Assembly: GCF_001905665.1 (NCBI RefSeq) | Contig: NZ_LIVX01000013.1 | Coordinates: 124,001 to 188,000, forward strand | Direction: 5' to 3' | Length of the DNA stretch: 64,000 nt | Source: Streptomyces sp. CB02261 | GTDB lineage: Bacteria > Actinomycetota > Actinomycetes > Streptomycetales > Streptomycetaceae | Part shown: piece by piece, positions 1 through 8,701 of the stretch | Numbering within the stretch: the stretch's first letter is position 1 | Layout of the letters: each line of letters starts with the position of its first letter | Notes under the pieces: generated by a model | Database searches by the model: none | What the model saw: only the letters and a program-made list of their open reading frames with translations | Told to the model about the DNA's origin: nothing | Program-made: the position numbers and the translations under genes

Positions 1-163
1 CATATACGGGCAAAACACACTTTGGCGCCCAGATAGTCCCAGGGCACCGTCTTCTGTACGTCGTTCTGTACTGCTGCCACAAGCGTCACGAGGGATCACT
101 CGTGGCACGTCTGCCAGGCCGCGCGGCGGCCGGCTGCCGGGCGCCGTCGGCCCGGACCGCCGG

Positions 164-673
164 TCAGTCGGCGGCGGTGGCGGGAACGGGGACCTCAGGG
201 GTCGCACCGGTCCCGCGGTTCTCAGCGGGAGGCCGCACGCGGAGTTCCACGATGGCGGCCTCGAAGTCTTCGAGGCTGTCGAAAGCCTTGTACACGGACG
301 CGAAGCGCAGGTACGCGACGAGGTCGAGTTCCTGCAACGGGCCGAGGATGGCCAGACCCACGTCATGGGTGGTCAGCTCGGCGCTGCCGGTGGCGCGCAC
401 CGCCTCCTCGACCCGCTGGCCGAGCTTGGCGAGGGCGTCCTCGGTGACCGGTCGCCCCTGGCACGCCTTGCGTACTCCGGAGATGACCTTGGTACGGCTG
501 AAGGGCTCGGTGACTCCGGAGCGCTTCACCACCATGAGCGAGCACGTCTCCACCGTCGTGAAACGACGGGAGCAGTCAGGGCACTGGCGACGGCGCCGGA
601 TCGACGTCCCGTCGTCGGTGGTGCGACTGTCGACGACACGACTGTCGGGGTGCCTGCAGAAGGGGCAGTGCAT
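164..673 (-). CDS. nrdR: transcriptional repressor NrdR
   Basis: NrdR is a Zn-ribbon/ATP-cone repressor of ribonucleotide reductase operons that senses (d)ATP. The 169-residue product starts MHCPFCRHPDSRVVDSR and shows the zinc-ribbon cysteines C3, C6, C31 and C34, followed by the ATP-cone region. The start at 673 is chosen because all family members begin MxCPxC and a GGGAGGG ribosome site lies just upstream; a longer reading frame to 814 has no family support. It is divergent from lexA. In Streptomyces nrdR is normally followed by the class II reductase gene nrdJ, which would lie beyond base 1; bases 1-163 hold nothing I can identify. Confidence 0.96.
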   Translation of the reverse strand: MHCPFCRHPDSRVVDSRTTDDGTSIRRRRQCPDCSRRFTTVETCSLMVVKRSGVTEPFSRTKVISGVRKACQGRPVTEDALAKLGQRVEEAVRATGSAELTTHDVGLAILGPLQELDLVAYLRFASVYKAFDSLEDFEAAIVELRVRPPAENRGTGATPEVPVPATAAD

Positions 674-782
674 TGGTTCCGACCCTCCCTCACGGCACGA
701 CTGGTGAACCTCGCCCGGCCCGTCAAGGCCCTGCGAAGCGACCACCAGCATAGGCGATGCGTGCACCCCCGGCAGACCGGGG

Positions 783-830
783 ACCACTACCCCTGGGTGG
801 CCGGTGCCATCCAACCACTAGATCTTGGGT
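783..830. promoter_or_regulatory. candidate tandem NrdR boxes upstream of nrdR
   Basis: Two similar imperfect palindromes, ACCACTACCCCTGGGT (783-798) and CCACTAGATCTTGGGT (815-830), have centres 32 bp apart, about three helical turns. NrdR operators are known as pairs of 16-bp boxes at this spacing, and nrdR is autoregulated. They lie 110-160 bp upstream of the nrdR start. The match to the family consensus is by eye only. Confidence 0.5.
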
Positions 831-1030
831 TGGAGGTGCTTCGAGGCACTCCGCGTGTCGCGGCGCGCCCACTCCCGGGATATCCGCCCCCGGGTGCGAC
901 ACTGAAGGGGAGCACCGGATGCCCGCGGCCCAGCGGCGAAGGCTACCGTAGCGTCCGATTCGACCGACGGTGCGAGTGTGCTCATACACCCGTATGCGAA
1001 CAGACGTAAGGCAATCTGCGAATTTTCACT

Positions 1031-1044
1031 CGAACGTGTGTTTG
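1031..1044 (+). promoter_or_regulatory. LexA (SOS) box of lexA
   Basis: CGAACGTGTGTTTG matches the actinobacterial SOS box CGAAC-N4-GTTCG with one mismatch. It sits 67 bp upstream of the lexA start, as expected for LexA autoregulation. Confidence 0.75.
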
Positions 1045-1110
1045 GCGCAACCTTTCGAAAGCCACTACCGTTGTGCCAGCCAGGGAGACCATTCGAGAGG
1101 GGCCGACGAC

Positions 1111-1899
1111 GTGACCACCACCGCAGACAGTGCCACCATCACCGCCCAGGACCGCTCCCAGGGCCGACTCGAGCCGGTGCACGCCATGAATGAAGTGAGC
1201 ATGAACGGCGAGGAGCCCGGGCGACCTGCCCGCGCCCTCCCCGGGCGACCTCCAGGCATCCGCGCCGACAGCTCCGGTCTCACCGACCGGCAGCGCAGGG
1301 TCATCGAAGTCATCCGCGACTCGGTCCAGCGGCGCGGCTACCCGCCGTCGATGCGCGAGATCGGGCAGGCGGTCGGCCTCTCCAGCACCTCTTCGGTGGC
1401 GCACCAGCTCATGGCGCTGGAGCGCAAGGGCTTCCTCCGCCGCGACCCGCACCGGCCGCGCGCGTACGAAGTGCGGGGCTCCGACCAGCCGAGCACCCAG
1501 CCCACGGACACCACGGGCAAGCCCGCCGCCTCGTACGTACCTCTGGTCGGCCGGATCGCCGCCGGTGGTCCGATCCTGGCGGAGGAGTCCGTCGAGGACG
1601 TCTTCCCCCTGCCCCGGCAGCTGGTGGGGGACGGCGAGCTCTTCGTCCTCAAGGTCGTCGGCGACTCGATGATCGAGGCCGCCATCTGTGACGGCGACTG
1701 GGTCACCGTCCGCCGCCAGCCGGTCGCGGAGAACGGCGACATCGTGGCCGCCATGCTGGACGGCGAGGCCACGGTCAAGCGCTTCAAGCGCGAGGACGGC
1801 CACGTCTGGCTGCTGCCGCACAACGCGGCGTACCAGCCGATCCCCGGCGACGAGGCCACCATCCTCGGCAAGGTCGTGGCGGTGCTGCGGCGGGTCTGA
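1111..1899 (+). CDS. lexA: SOS repressor LexA
   Basis: LexA represses the DNA-damage regulon and self-cleaves when RecA filaments form. The 262-residue protein has a disordered N-terminus of about 50 residues, a winged helix-turn-helix domain at about 57-120 (LTDRQRRVIEVI then MREIGQAVGLSS), a cleavage site at A151-G152 in RIAAGGP, and the catalytic dyad S186 (VVGDSMIEAA) and K223. GTG at 1111 is chosen because it follows a GAGAGGGGCC ribosome site and gives the VTTTADSATITAQD N-terminus usual for Streptomyces LexA. It is monocistronic, with a strong hairpin just downstream. Confidence 0.98.
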   Translation: MTTTADSATITAQDRSQGRLEPVHAMNEVSMNGEEPGRPARALPGRPPGIRADSSGLTDRQRRVIEVIRDSVQRRGYPPSMREIGQAVGLSSTSSVAHQLMALERKGFLRRDPHRPRAYEVRGSDQPSTQPTDTTGKPAASYVPLVGRIAAGGPILAEESVEDVFPLPRQLVGDGELFVLKVVGDSMIEAAICDGDWVTVRRQPVAENGDIVAAMLDGEATVKRFKREDGHVWLLPHNAAYQPIPGDEATILGKVVAVLRRV

Positions 1900-1916
1900 C
1901 CTCGCCGGCTCTGACC

Positions 1917-1950
1917 GGGCCCCGGGACCCCTGCGCCGGTCCCGGGGCCC
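1917..1950 (+). terminator. lexA terminator hairpin
   Basis: A perfect 13-bp stem (GGGCCCCGGGACC and its complement) surrounds an 8-nt loop, 18 bp after the lexA stop codon. There is no U-tract, as usual in Streptomyces. Confidence 0.7.
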
Positions 1951-2003
1951 TGCCGTGTCCGGGCGGGCCCGGAGCGCGGCCCAGGGCCAGGCAGCGGGTG
2001 GAC

Positions 2004-3977
2004 TCAGAGGCCCGCGGCCTTCGACGCGGCATCGATGGCCGCGAGCGACTTCCGCACCTGGTTGCGGTCGGTCGTGTACCAGAAGTCCGGCAGCGAGGCC
2101 TTGAGGTAGCTCCCGTACCTGGCCGTCGCCAGACGCGGGTCGAGAACCGCCACGACACCCCGGTCGCCCGTCGCCCGCACCAGCCGGCCGGCGCCCTGTG
2201 CCATCAACAGGGCCGCGTGGGTCGCCGCGACCGCCATGAAGCCGTTGCCGCCCGCCTCCTCGACGGCCTTCTGGCGGGCGCTCATCAGCGGGTCGTCCGG
2301 ACGGGGGAACGGGATCTTGTCCATCACGACCAGCTGACAGCTGGCCCCCGGCACGTCCACGCCCTGCCAGAGCGACAGCGTCCCGAAGAGACACGTCTTC
2401 GGGTCGGCCGCGAAGTTCTTGATCAGCTCGCCCAGAGTGTCCTCGCCCTGGAGCAGGATCGGCAGCTCCGGCACCCGGATCCGCAGTTCCTCCGCGGCCT
2501 GCTGCGCCGCGCGCATGGACGAGAACAGACCCAGGGTCCGCCCGCCGGCCGCCTGCATCAGCTCGGTCAGCTCGTCCAGCATGTCGCCGCGGTCCCCGTC
2601 ACGGGCGGGACGGGAGAGATGCTTCGCGACGTAGAGGATGCCCTGCTTCGGGTAGTCGAACGGGGAGCCGACGTCGATGCCCTTCCAGACGGGCAGGTCA
2701 TCGCCCGTGGTGCCCTCGGGAGCCAGTCCGAGAGAGGCACCCACGCCGTTGAAGTCACCGCCCAGCTTGAGCGTGGCCGAGGCCAGGACCACGGACCGCT
2801 CCGAGAACAGCTTCTCCCGCAACAGCCCCGACACGGTCATCGGCGCGACCCGCACCGACGCCCCGAAACGGTCGTGCCGCTCGTACCAGACGACGTCGTA
2901 CTCCGAGCCCTGCGTGATCCGCTCGGCGACGCCATGGACGGTCTCCACGGAGGCCATGGCCTGCTTGCGTACGGCGTCCTCGTCCTGCACGGACCGGTCA
3001 CGGGTCGAGCCCAGGGCCGAGATCACCGCCCGGGCCGCGTCCCGCAGCGCCATCAGGGCGTACGCGAGGTCCTCCGGGATCTCCTCGAGGCGACCCGGCA
3101 GAGCCAGCTCCATGACCCGCTCGAAGCCCTCCGCGGCGGTCTGCAGCTGGTCGGCGATCTTCTCGTCGACCAGCTTCGCGGACCGGCGCACGGCACGGTT
3201 GACCTGGCCGGGCGTGAGCTCGCCCGTGGCCACACCGGTGACCCGGGAGACCAGCTCGTGCGCCTCGTCGACGATCAGCACCTCATGCTGCGGGAGCACC
3301 GGCGCCCCCTCGATGGCGTCGATGGCGAGCAGGGCGTGGTTGGTGACGACGACGTCGGCGAGCTTGGCGCGCTCACGCGCCGCCTCGGCGAAGCACTCCG
3401 CCCCGTACGCGCACTTGCTCGCGCCGAGGCACTCCCGGGAGGAGACCGAGACCTGGGCCCAGGCCTTGTCGGAGACACCCGGCGTCAGGTCGTCCCGGTC
3501 GCCGGTCTCCGTCTCGTCCGACCAGTCCCGGAGCCGCATCAGGTCCTGGCCGAGCTTGCTCGTGGGTGCGGCCGCTTCGAAGGGGTCGAAGAGACCGTCC
3601 TCCTCGTCCTGCGGCACGCCTTCGTGGAGCCGGTGCAGGCACAGGTAGTTCGACCGGCCCTTGAGCATGGCGAACTGCGGGCGGCGCCGCAGCTGCGGAT
3701 GCAGCGCGTCGACCGTCCGCGGAAGATCGCGCTCGACGAGCTGGCGCTGCAGCGCCAGGGTGGCGGTCGCCACCACCACCCGCTCCCCCTGCGCCAGCGC
3801 CGGCACCAGGTAGCCGAGGGACTTGCCCGTGCCGGTGCCGGCCTGGACGAGGAGGTGGGAGTTGTCGTCGATGGCCTCGGCCACGGCCTCGGCCATGGTG
3901 ACCTGGCCGGGCCGCTCCGTGCCGCCGACGGCGGTGACGGCGGCGTGGAGGAGGTCGGGGAGGGATGGCTTCGTCAT
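2004..3977 (-). CDS. DinG-family ATP-dependent DNA helicase
   Basis: A superfamily 2, XPD/DinG-like helicase predicted to unwind DNA 5'-3' during repair. The 657-residue product has a Walker A motif QAGTGTGKS at about 45-53, a DEAH box (VDEAHEL) at about 240, and a C-terminal helicase core with QGVDVPG and GAGRLVRATGD. Cysteines in RECLGASKCAYGAECF could ligate the Fe-S cluster typical of this family; spacing was not verified. Its start lies 50 bp after the stop of the last siderophore gene on the same strand, so read-through is possible. I saw no LexA box in that gap. Its position beside lexA is conserved in Streptomyces. Confidence 0.92.
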   Translation of the reverse strand: MTKPSLPDLLHAAVTAVGGTERPGQVTMAEAVAEAIDDNSHLLVQAGTGTGKSLGYLVPALAQGERVVVATATLALQRQLVERDLPRTVDALHPQLRRRPQFAMLKGRSNYLCLHRLHEGVPQDEEDGLFDPFEAAAPTSKLGQDLMRLRDWSDETETGDRDDLTPGVSDKAWAQVSVSSRECLGASKCAYGAECFAEAARERAKLADVVVTNHALLAIDAIEGAPVLPQHEVLIVDEAHELVSRVTGVATGELTPGQVNRAVRRSAKLVDEKIADQLQTAAEGFERVMELALPGRLEEIPEDLAYALMALRDAARAVISALGSTRDRSVQDEDAVRKQAMASVETVHGVAERITQGSEYDVVWYERHDRFGASVRVAPMTVSGLLREKLFSERSVVLASATLKLGGDFNGVGASLGLAPEGTTGDDLPVWKGIDVGSPFDYPKQGILYVAKHLSRPARDGDRGDMLDELTELMQAAGGRTLGLFSSMRAAQQAAEELRIRVPELPILLQGEDTLGELIKNFAADPKTCLFGTLSLWQGVDVPGASCQLVVMDKIPFPRPDDPLMSARQKAVEEAGGNGFMAVAATHAALLMAQGAGRLVRATGDRGVVAVLDPRLATARYGSYLKASLPDFWYTTDRNQVRKSLAAIDAASKAAGL

Positions 3978-4027
3978 AGCCCTCTCAGCCTACGGGGCGC
4001 CACTGACAGCGAGAGCACGCGCGCGCC

Positions 4028-5872
4028 TCACGCGAGCGGATTGGGAACGGTGCCGTGGACAGCGGCGTGCGGGCGCTCCGGGCGGTCCCTGTAGCCGTCC
4101 AGGTGCAGACGGTTGCGGTTGAGGCAGAGCCGCTCGATCCGGGGGGTGAGGAGGTCGAAGAGCTCGAACCGTTCCTTCAGCTCGGGGAAGCGCGCCTGGT
4201 GGCGGAGGATCTCCGCGCGGACGAGGGCCCAGAATTGCGTCTCGGGGACGTCGAGTTGCTCCTCGCAGAGCGGCGCCAGGTAGCGGAAGACGCCGACGAA
4301 GAGCCCCGAATGGATGAACTGGACGAGGAAGTCCGGTGCTTCGGTCAGGAGGACGGCGCGGACGTCGTCCGGCAGGGTGTCGTGCTCGGGGACGGGCCGC
4401 GCGCTGATGTTCACGTCGTCGACGAAGTCCTTGATCGCCAGGCGTACGGGAACGTCGTCGCCGTCGTAGACGACGATGGCGTTCTCGCCGTGCGGGGAGA
4501 AGACCGTGCCGTACCGGTAGAGGAAGTGCAGCAGCGGCGGCAGCAGAGCCGCGAAGAGGTGTCGGAGCCAGACGGCGGGGGCGAGTCCGGAGCGCTCGAC
4601 GAGTTCCGCCACGAACGCCCGCCCGTCGGGGTCGGTGTGGAGCAGGGAGGCCAGCGTGCGGGCCCGTTCGCCCGGGGGCAGCCGGAGCGGTTCGCGCCAG
4701 ATCGCGCCCAGGAGTTCCTTGTACTGGTACGGGACTTCGGGCAGCCGGTCGTACAGGGGGTGCTCGACCGTCACGGAGGCGACCTCGCCGAGGAGGACCA
4801 CCCGGCACTCGTCCCGCAGGAACGGATCGGCTTCGCGCAGTCCGTGGACCCAGGCGGTGACGGCCGGTGCGGCGAGGGTCCGTTCGGTGGGCAGGCCGCG
4901 CCAGACGAGGGTGTTGAGCACGGAGAGCGGGAGTTTGACCGTGTGCCGGTCGGGGCGGCTGGTGTTGAGGAAGGTACGGACCGACTGCTGCGGCAGCCGG
5001 AGGTCGCCGTCGGTCCCGAGCGGGACGATGGTCCCGGCGGCGACGGCGGGGGCGTAGAGGGGGAGCAGGACCTCGTCCCACTGCCAGGGGTGGACGGGCA
5101 GCAGGAGGTAGTCGTCGGGTGCGTGGCCGCGGGCGGCCAGCTGGGCGCGGAAGGCGGCGTGGACCTCGGGGTCGAGCTCCTGGGCGTAGAGCAGGTCGGG
5201 GGTTTCGAGGCCGACCACTCCTCGGTAGGCGGCGAGACGGTGGCTGACGGCGATCCAGGGCAGGGGCGTGGCGCGTCGGGCTTCGGGAGCCCAGCGGGCG
5301 GCGTCGGTGGCGGAGAAGCCGATGCGCCCCTTGTTGAGAACGAGCCAGGGGTGGCCGGTCTGGTGGCCTTCGAGTTCCGCGTAGGAGAGGTCGGCGAGTC
5401 GGTCGGCCGTGAGCGCCGTGTGGTCGAGGCGGGCGTCGGCGGCGAGGGTGGCGGAGAGCTCGCGGATGAGGTGTCCGAGGGTAGCGCCGTCGAGCCGGAG
5501 GAGGTCGCGGGCGCGGACCAGGAAGTCGAGGGGGTCGGTCATGGGCCGGCCCTGGTGGATGAGGGAGCCCGGGGCGATGTACCAGCTGCCGTAGGCGCCG
5601 CGGCGGGCACTGAAGGTGAGGAGGGACCCGTCGTCGAGCCGCAGGGCGTGGCTGTCGGGCGCGTCGTCGGCCGTGGGGACGGGCTCGACGATCTCCTCGT
5701 ACGCGAACTCGGCGAGGGCCTTGGTGAGGAGGCGGATCGACGCCCGGGTCCAGGCGGCGGCATTCAGCTCGGGGGGCGTGAGCAGCTCGGATGCGGGCGC
5801 CGCACCGTCTGTCGGGGCCGAGGCGGGCGCTGTGGGCTGAGCGGAGTCGTGGGGTGCAGGGGACGTCGACAC
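4028..5872 (-). CDS. NIS siderophore synthetase (IucA/IucC family)
   Basis: ATP-dependent NRPS-independent siderophore synthetase that couples a carboxylate such as citrate to an amine or alcohol. The 614-residue protein carries the family motifs: GHPWLVLNKGRIGFS, LPVHPWQWDE, VKLPLSVLNT, SPHGENAIVVYD and IKDFVDDVNIS. The GHPWLVLNKGR form resembles the DesD-like subgroup that condenses amines onto a substituted carboxylate. GTG at 5872 is preceded by GAGGAGTCCTC. It is the last gene of the operon, 60 bp after the acyltransferase gene. The substrate cannot be read from sequence. Confidence 0.93.
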   Translation of the reverse strand: MSTSPAPHDSAQPTAPASAPTDGAAPASELLTPPELNAAAWTRASIRLLTKALAEFAYEEIVEPVPTADDAPDSHALRLDDGSLLTFSARRGAYGSWYIAPGSLIHQGRPMTDPLDFLVRARDLLRLDGATLGHLIRELSATLAADARLDHTALTADRLADLSYAELEGHQTGHPWLVLNKGRIGFSATDAARWAPEARRATPLPWIAVSHRLAAYRGVVGLETPDLLYAQELDPEVHAAFRAQLAARGHAPDDYLLLPVHPWQWDEVLLPLYAPAVAAGTIVPLGTDGDLRLPQQSVRTFLNTSRPDRHTVKLPLSVLNTLVWRGLPTERTLAAPAVTAWVHGLREADPFLRDECRVVLLGEVASVTVEHPLYDRLPEVPYQYKELLGAIWREPLRLPPGERARTLASLLHTDPDGRAFVAELVERSGLAPAVWLRHLFAALLPPLLHFLYRYGTVFSPHGENAIVVYDGDDVPVRLAIKDFVDDVNISARPVPEHDTLPDDVRAVLLTEAPDFLVQFIHSGLFVGVFRYLAPLCEEQLDVPETQFWALVRAEILRHQARFPELKERFELFDLLTPRIERLCLNRNRLHLDGYRDRPERPHAAVHGTVPNPLA

Positions 5873-5932
5873 GAGGACTCCTCGGGGTGGGAACCGCTGT
5901 GGGCCGAGCGGTGTATAGAAGACAGAGGGTTG

Positions 5933-6619
5933 TCACAGAACGTGACGGAGAGCGCGGTCACGCATCATGAGCGCCGCTCGCTTGTCGGGGAGGTCGACTT
6001 CCGCCGCGTAGCGGAAGCCGCCGCTGAGGAAGGCTGAGACGGAGGGGGTGTTGCGGATGTCGGGTTCGGCGACGACGCGGGTGCATCGGGGCCGGTGGTC
6101 GAGGACGAGATCGGCGACGGCGCGCAGAAGGGTGGAGCCCATGCCGCGGCCCCGGTCGGTGATGCCTCCGATCAGCAGATGGATACCGGTGTCGTGGGGG
6201 CGTGCCGGGTAGTGCCGGGCGAGCGGGTCGAGGTCGGCGCGGTAGATCTCGAAGTAGCTCATGGGGGTGGAGTCGAGCACGCCGAGGCAGGGGACGCTGC
6301 GGCCGTCGCCTTCGATCTGGGCGAGCAGGTGTTCGGCGGTGACGGTCTCCGGTCCGGCGAGCTCCCAGAAGGCGGCGACCGCGGGGTCGTTCATCCAGCG
6401 GGTGAGGAGCGGCAGGTCCCTTTCGAGTCGTACGGGGACGAGCCGGAAGGTGCCGGCGGGGGTGTCGGACGGGTTCCAGGAGGCGATGGAGTCCAGCAGG
6501 TCGCCGTCGAGGATCTCGGCCTCGAGATGACCGCCTTCGAGGAAGGCGACGAGGTCGTCGAGCCTCAGGTCGAGGGTGTCGTCGCCGGGCGGGTCGGCCG
6601 ACGGTCGGGTGGATGACAC
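5933..6619 (-). CDS. siderophore-type GNAT acyltransferase (IucB/RhbD/MbtK-like)
   Basis: Predicted to transfer an acyl group from acyl-CoA to an amine or hydroxylamine of a siderophore precursor. The 228-residue product has about 60 variable N-terminal residues and then the acyltransferase core: RWMNDPAVAAFWEL, the central FEIYRAD strand, GIHLLIGG, and the CoA loop GRGMGSTLLRAV. The GTG start at 6619 follows AGGAGA. It sits between two NIS synthetase genes on the same strand (gaps 58 and 60 bp), which supports the siderophore role. No hydroxylase is in the operon, so the acyl acceptor is unknown. Confidence 0.88.
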   Translation of the reverse strand: MSSTRPSADPPGDDTLDLRLDDLVAFLEGGHLEAEILDGDLLDSIASWNPSDTPAGTFRLVPVRLERDLPLLTRWMNDPAVAAFWELAGPETVTAEHLLAQIEGDGRSVPCLGVLDSTPMSYFEIYRADLDPLARHYPARPHDTGIHLLIGGITDRGRGMGSTLLRAVADLVLDHRPRCTRVVAEPDIRNTPSVSAFLSGGFRYAAEVDLPDKRAALMMRDRALRHVL

Positions 6620-6677
6620 GGTGTCGCTCTCCTCTCGGCGGTGCGGGCGGGCGTGGGGCGTCGGCGGGCAGGCGGGC

Positions 6678-8666
6678 TCAGGGACGGAGGGGGTTGGTGA
6701 CGGTGACGTAGACGGACTGGGTGTCGACGGGTCCGACGAGTTCGTCCATGCCGTGGAGGCGGGTGAGGAGGTTGGCCTTGCTGCGCAGGGTCGCGGCTTC
6801 CAGGAGCCGGTGCGGCAGGGGTGAGCCCAGGCTGGTGGCGGCGGTGAGGAAGCTGCGGAAGGCGGCGAGCAGGACGCGCTCGTCGGCGAGGTGCTGGGAC
6901 CCGAAGGCGCCGATCAGACCGAGGACGTTGTTGATGCCGAGGTAGTAGGCGAAGCGCTCGTCGGTGACCTGGTCGGAGACGAAGGTGTCGCTGTCGGCGC
7001 CGATGCCGGGGAGACGGCTCTCCAGCTCGCCCCGGTGCGACTCACGGAAGTAGTACCCCTGGTTGTCGCGGTATCGGCCGCCGACGGGCCAACCGTCGGG
7101 GTCGAGAAGGACCAGGGTGTTCTGCTGGTGGGCTTCCAGGGCGATGCCGGCGTGGCCGTCGAGCCAGAGGACGGGGCGCACGACGTGGTCGAGGTAGCGG
7201 AGGAACCACTCGGCGGAGACGGCGGTGAGGGGGCGGCCGGTGCGGGAGGCGAGGCGGCCGATGACGTCGGCGAGGCGGGAGCGCATGGTGGTGGCTCCCG
7301 GCCAGGGACGGGGGGCGGTGAGGGAGGCGATGCAGACGGCGTCGTCGCCGGGCCCGAAGGGGTTGTGGCGGATCATGACGTCGAGTCCGGGAACGGGGGT
7401 TCCCTCCGGGGTGTCGACGGCGAGCCAGGCGGGGTCGCGGACGATGTCGAAGCCCGGGTGGGCGGCCTGCCACTCGTCTACGAGGCCGGTGCGGAGCAGG
7501 CGGTGGACCTCGACGCCCCGGTGGAGTTCCTTGCGGAGGTTCTCGCGCCGGGAGTTGGTGATCCGTAGGCCGAGGGAGAGCTTGAGCATGGCCCGCGCGC
7601 CGGGGCGGTGCACGGTACGGACGGAGGAGGTGGGGTGCCAGGGGCTGCCGTGGAGACCGAGGTCGTGCAGGAGCCCGGCGTCGAGGAGGGCGCGGATGTC
7701 GGGGCGGTGCAGGAGTTCGCGGGCCTGCCAGGGGTGGACGGGCAGGGGTGCGGTGCCGAGGGGGAGCGTGAGCCCTTCGGCGAGGCCGGTGGCGAGCTGC
7801 TCCGCGCTGACGGGCCGGCCCTGCTCGGTCCAGCCGGAGTCGGAGGCCAGCAGGAAGGAGTCGACGGCGAGCCAGTGGAGCGGGAAGGAGCCGTGCAGTT
7901 CGGGTGAGTAGAGCCGGGCCTCGGCCTCGGAGAGGCCTTCGCGGCTCTTGGACGTGGGATGGAGGGGGTGGCCGAGCAGCAGGGACTGTTCGGCGGCGAG
8001 GAAGAGGTCGGCGTCCGGGTGCGGCTGGGGACTCCGACGGCGCTCGATGAGGAAGTCGGCGGTGCGGCGGGCGGAGTCGGCGACCCTGCCGACGAGTTCG
8101 GTGCCCTCGGGGCGGCCGGTCTCCCGGCTGAGCAGGGCGGCCACGGTCACGGCGTCGACGGTCGGTGCCGTCACCGGGAGTCCTTCGAGGGCGGGGGCTC
8201 CGAAGCGGTGCCAGCCGGTGGGCGACCAGTACAGGACGGGGACGAGGAGGGCGGTGCCGCTGGCGTCGAGAGCGACGCGCAGGGTGGCCGAGCCGGGGGC
8301 CGGCAGGTTCTTCTCCCGGACCCAGCAGCGGAGGAGGTTCTCGATGGTGGCCGCGTCGGCGGCGCGCTGCGGGTCCGGGTCGTCGAGGGGGTCGGCGACG
8401 GTTCCCGGGCGGTGCGGCCGGGGGTCGTACGGGCCGGTGTGCTGGCGCGGGACGGTGGGGTCGGCACCGGGCTCGGAGGACCCGCCGGGCCCCTGGACTC
8501 GCCCGGTCGGCGCCGTCTCCGGCCCGTGGGGTGCCTGGGGAGCCGGTGCCTCGGAGGACGGGAGGGGGGTGCCGGGTACGTCAGGGGTGAGGGCTCGGGG
8601 GGTGAGTTCCTGGATGGCGCGGGGGGCCTCGGTCTCGGGCGCCGGGGAGGGGGGCGTGGCGTTCAC
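6678..8666 (-). CDS. NIS siderophore synthetase (IucA/IucC family)
   Basis: Second NIS synthetase of the operon. Motifs: LLLGHPLHPTSKSREGLS (nucleotide loop), LPVHPWQARELL, KLSLGLRITNSRREN, LEAHQQNTLVLLD and RDNQGYYFRES, all in the expected order. GTG at 8666 is chosen over longer frames because AAGGAAG lies 5 nt upstream. The first 120 or so residues are Pro/Ala/Thr-rich and likely disordered, so the 662-residue protein is longer than typical family members; the catalytic part is standard. The GHPxHPxxKxR form suggests the subgroup acting on a free carboxylate such as citrate, an inference. The gap to the upstream aminotransferase gene is 35 bp. Confidence 0.92.
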   Translation of the reverse strand: MNATPPSPAPETEAPRAIQELTPRALTPDVPGTPLPSSEAPAPQAPHGPETAPTGRVQGPGGSSEPGADPTVPRQHTGPYDPRPHRPGTVADPLDDPDPQRAADAATIENLLRCWVREKNLPAPGSATLRVALDASGTALLVPVLYWSPTGWHRFGAPALEGLPVTAPTVDAVTVAALLSRETGRPEGTELVGRVADSARRTADFLIERRRSPQPHPDADLFLAAEQSLLLGHPLHPTSKSREGLSEAEARLYSPELHGSFPLHWLAVDSFLLASDSGWTEQGRPVSAEQLATGLAEGLTLPLGTAPLPVHPWQARELLHRPDIRALLDAGLLHDLGLHGSPWHPTSSVRTVHRPGARAMLKLSLGLRITNSRRENLRKELHRGVEVHRLLRTGLVDEWQAAHPGFDIVRDPAWLAVDTPEGTPVPGLDVMIRHNPFGPGDDAVCIASLTAPRPWPGATTMRSRLADVIGRLASRTGRPLTAVSAEWFLRYLDHVVRPVLWLDGHAGIALEAHQQNTLVLLDPDGWPVGGRYRDNQGYYFRESHRGELESRLPGIGADSDTFVSDQVTDERFAYYLGINNVLGLIGAFGSQHLADERVLLAAFRSFLTAATSLGSPLPHRLLEAATLRSKANLLTRLHGMDELVGPVDTQSVYVTVTNPLRP

Positions 8667-8701
8667 GGGCTTCCTTGGGGTGGGGCCGGGGGCGGTCCGG
8701 G

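Larger units (their letters stand above)
674..1110. other. divergent nrdR-lexA intergenic region
   Basis: This 437-bp region between divergent start codons holds the candidate NrdR boxes (783-830) on the nrdR side and the LexA box (1031-1044) on the lexA side. Several frames are open here, but none has a plausible start and ribosome site, and I recognise no protein. Confidence 0.7.

Noticed and set aside
1..163. Start of nrdJ on the minus strand (ATG at 1-3)
   Set aside because: An ATG lies at the very edge but no ribosome site precedes it, and no NrdJ sequence is visible within the window.
365..1009. Long plus-strand open frame overlapping nrdR
   Set aside because: It is the complement of nrdR and its leader. 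Proline/arginine-rich text with no family match is the usual high-GC shadow.
1998..4094. 698-codon plus-strand open frame opposite the DinG helicase
   Set aside because: The minus strand encodes a full helicase with all motifs; the plus frame is an antisense shadow.
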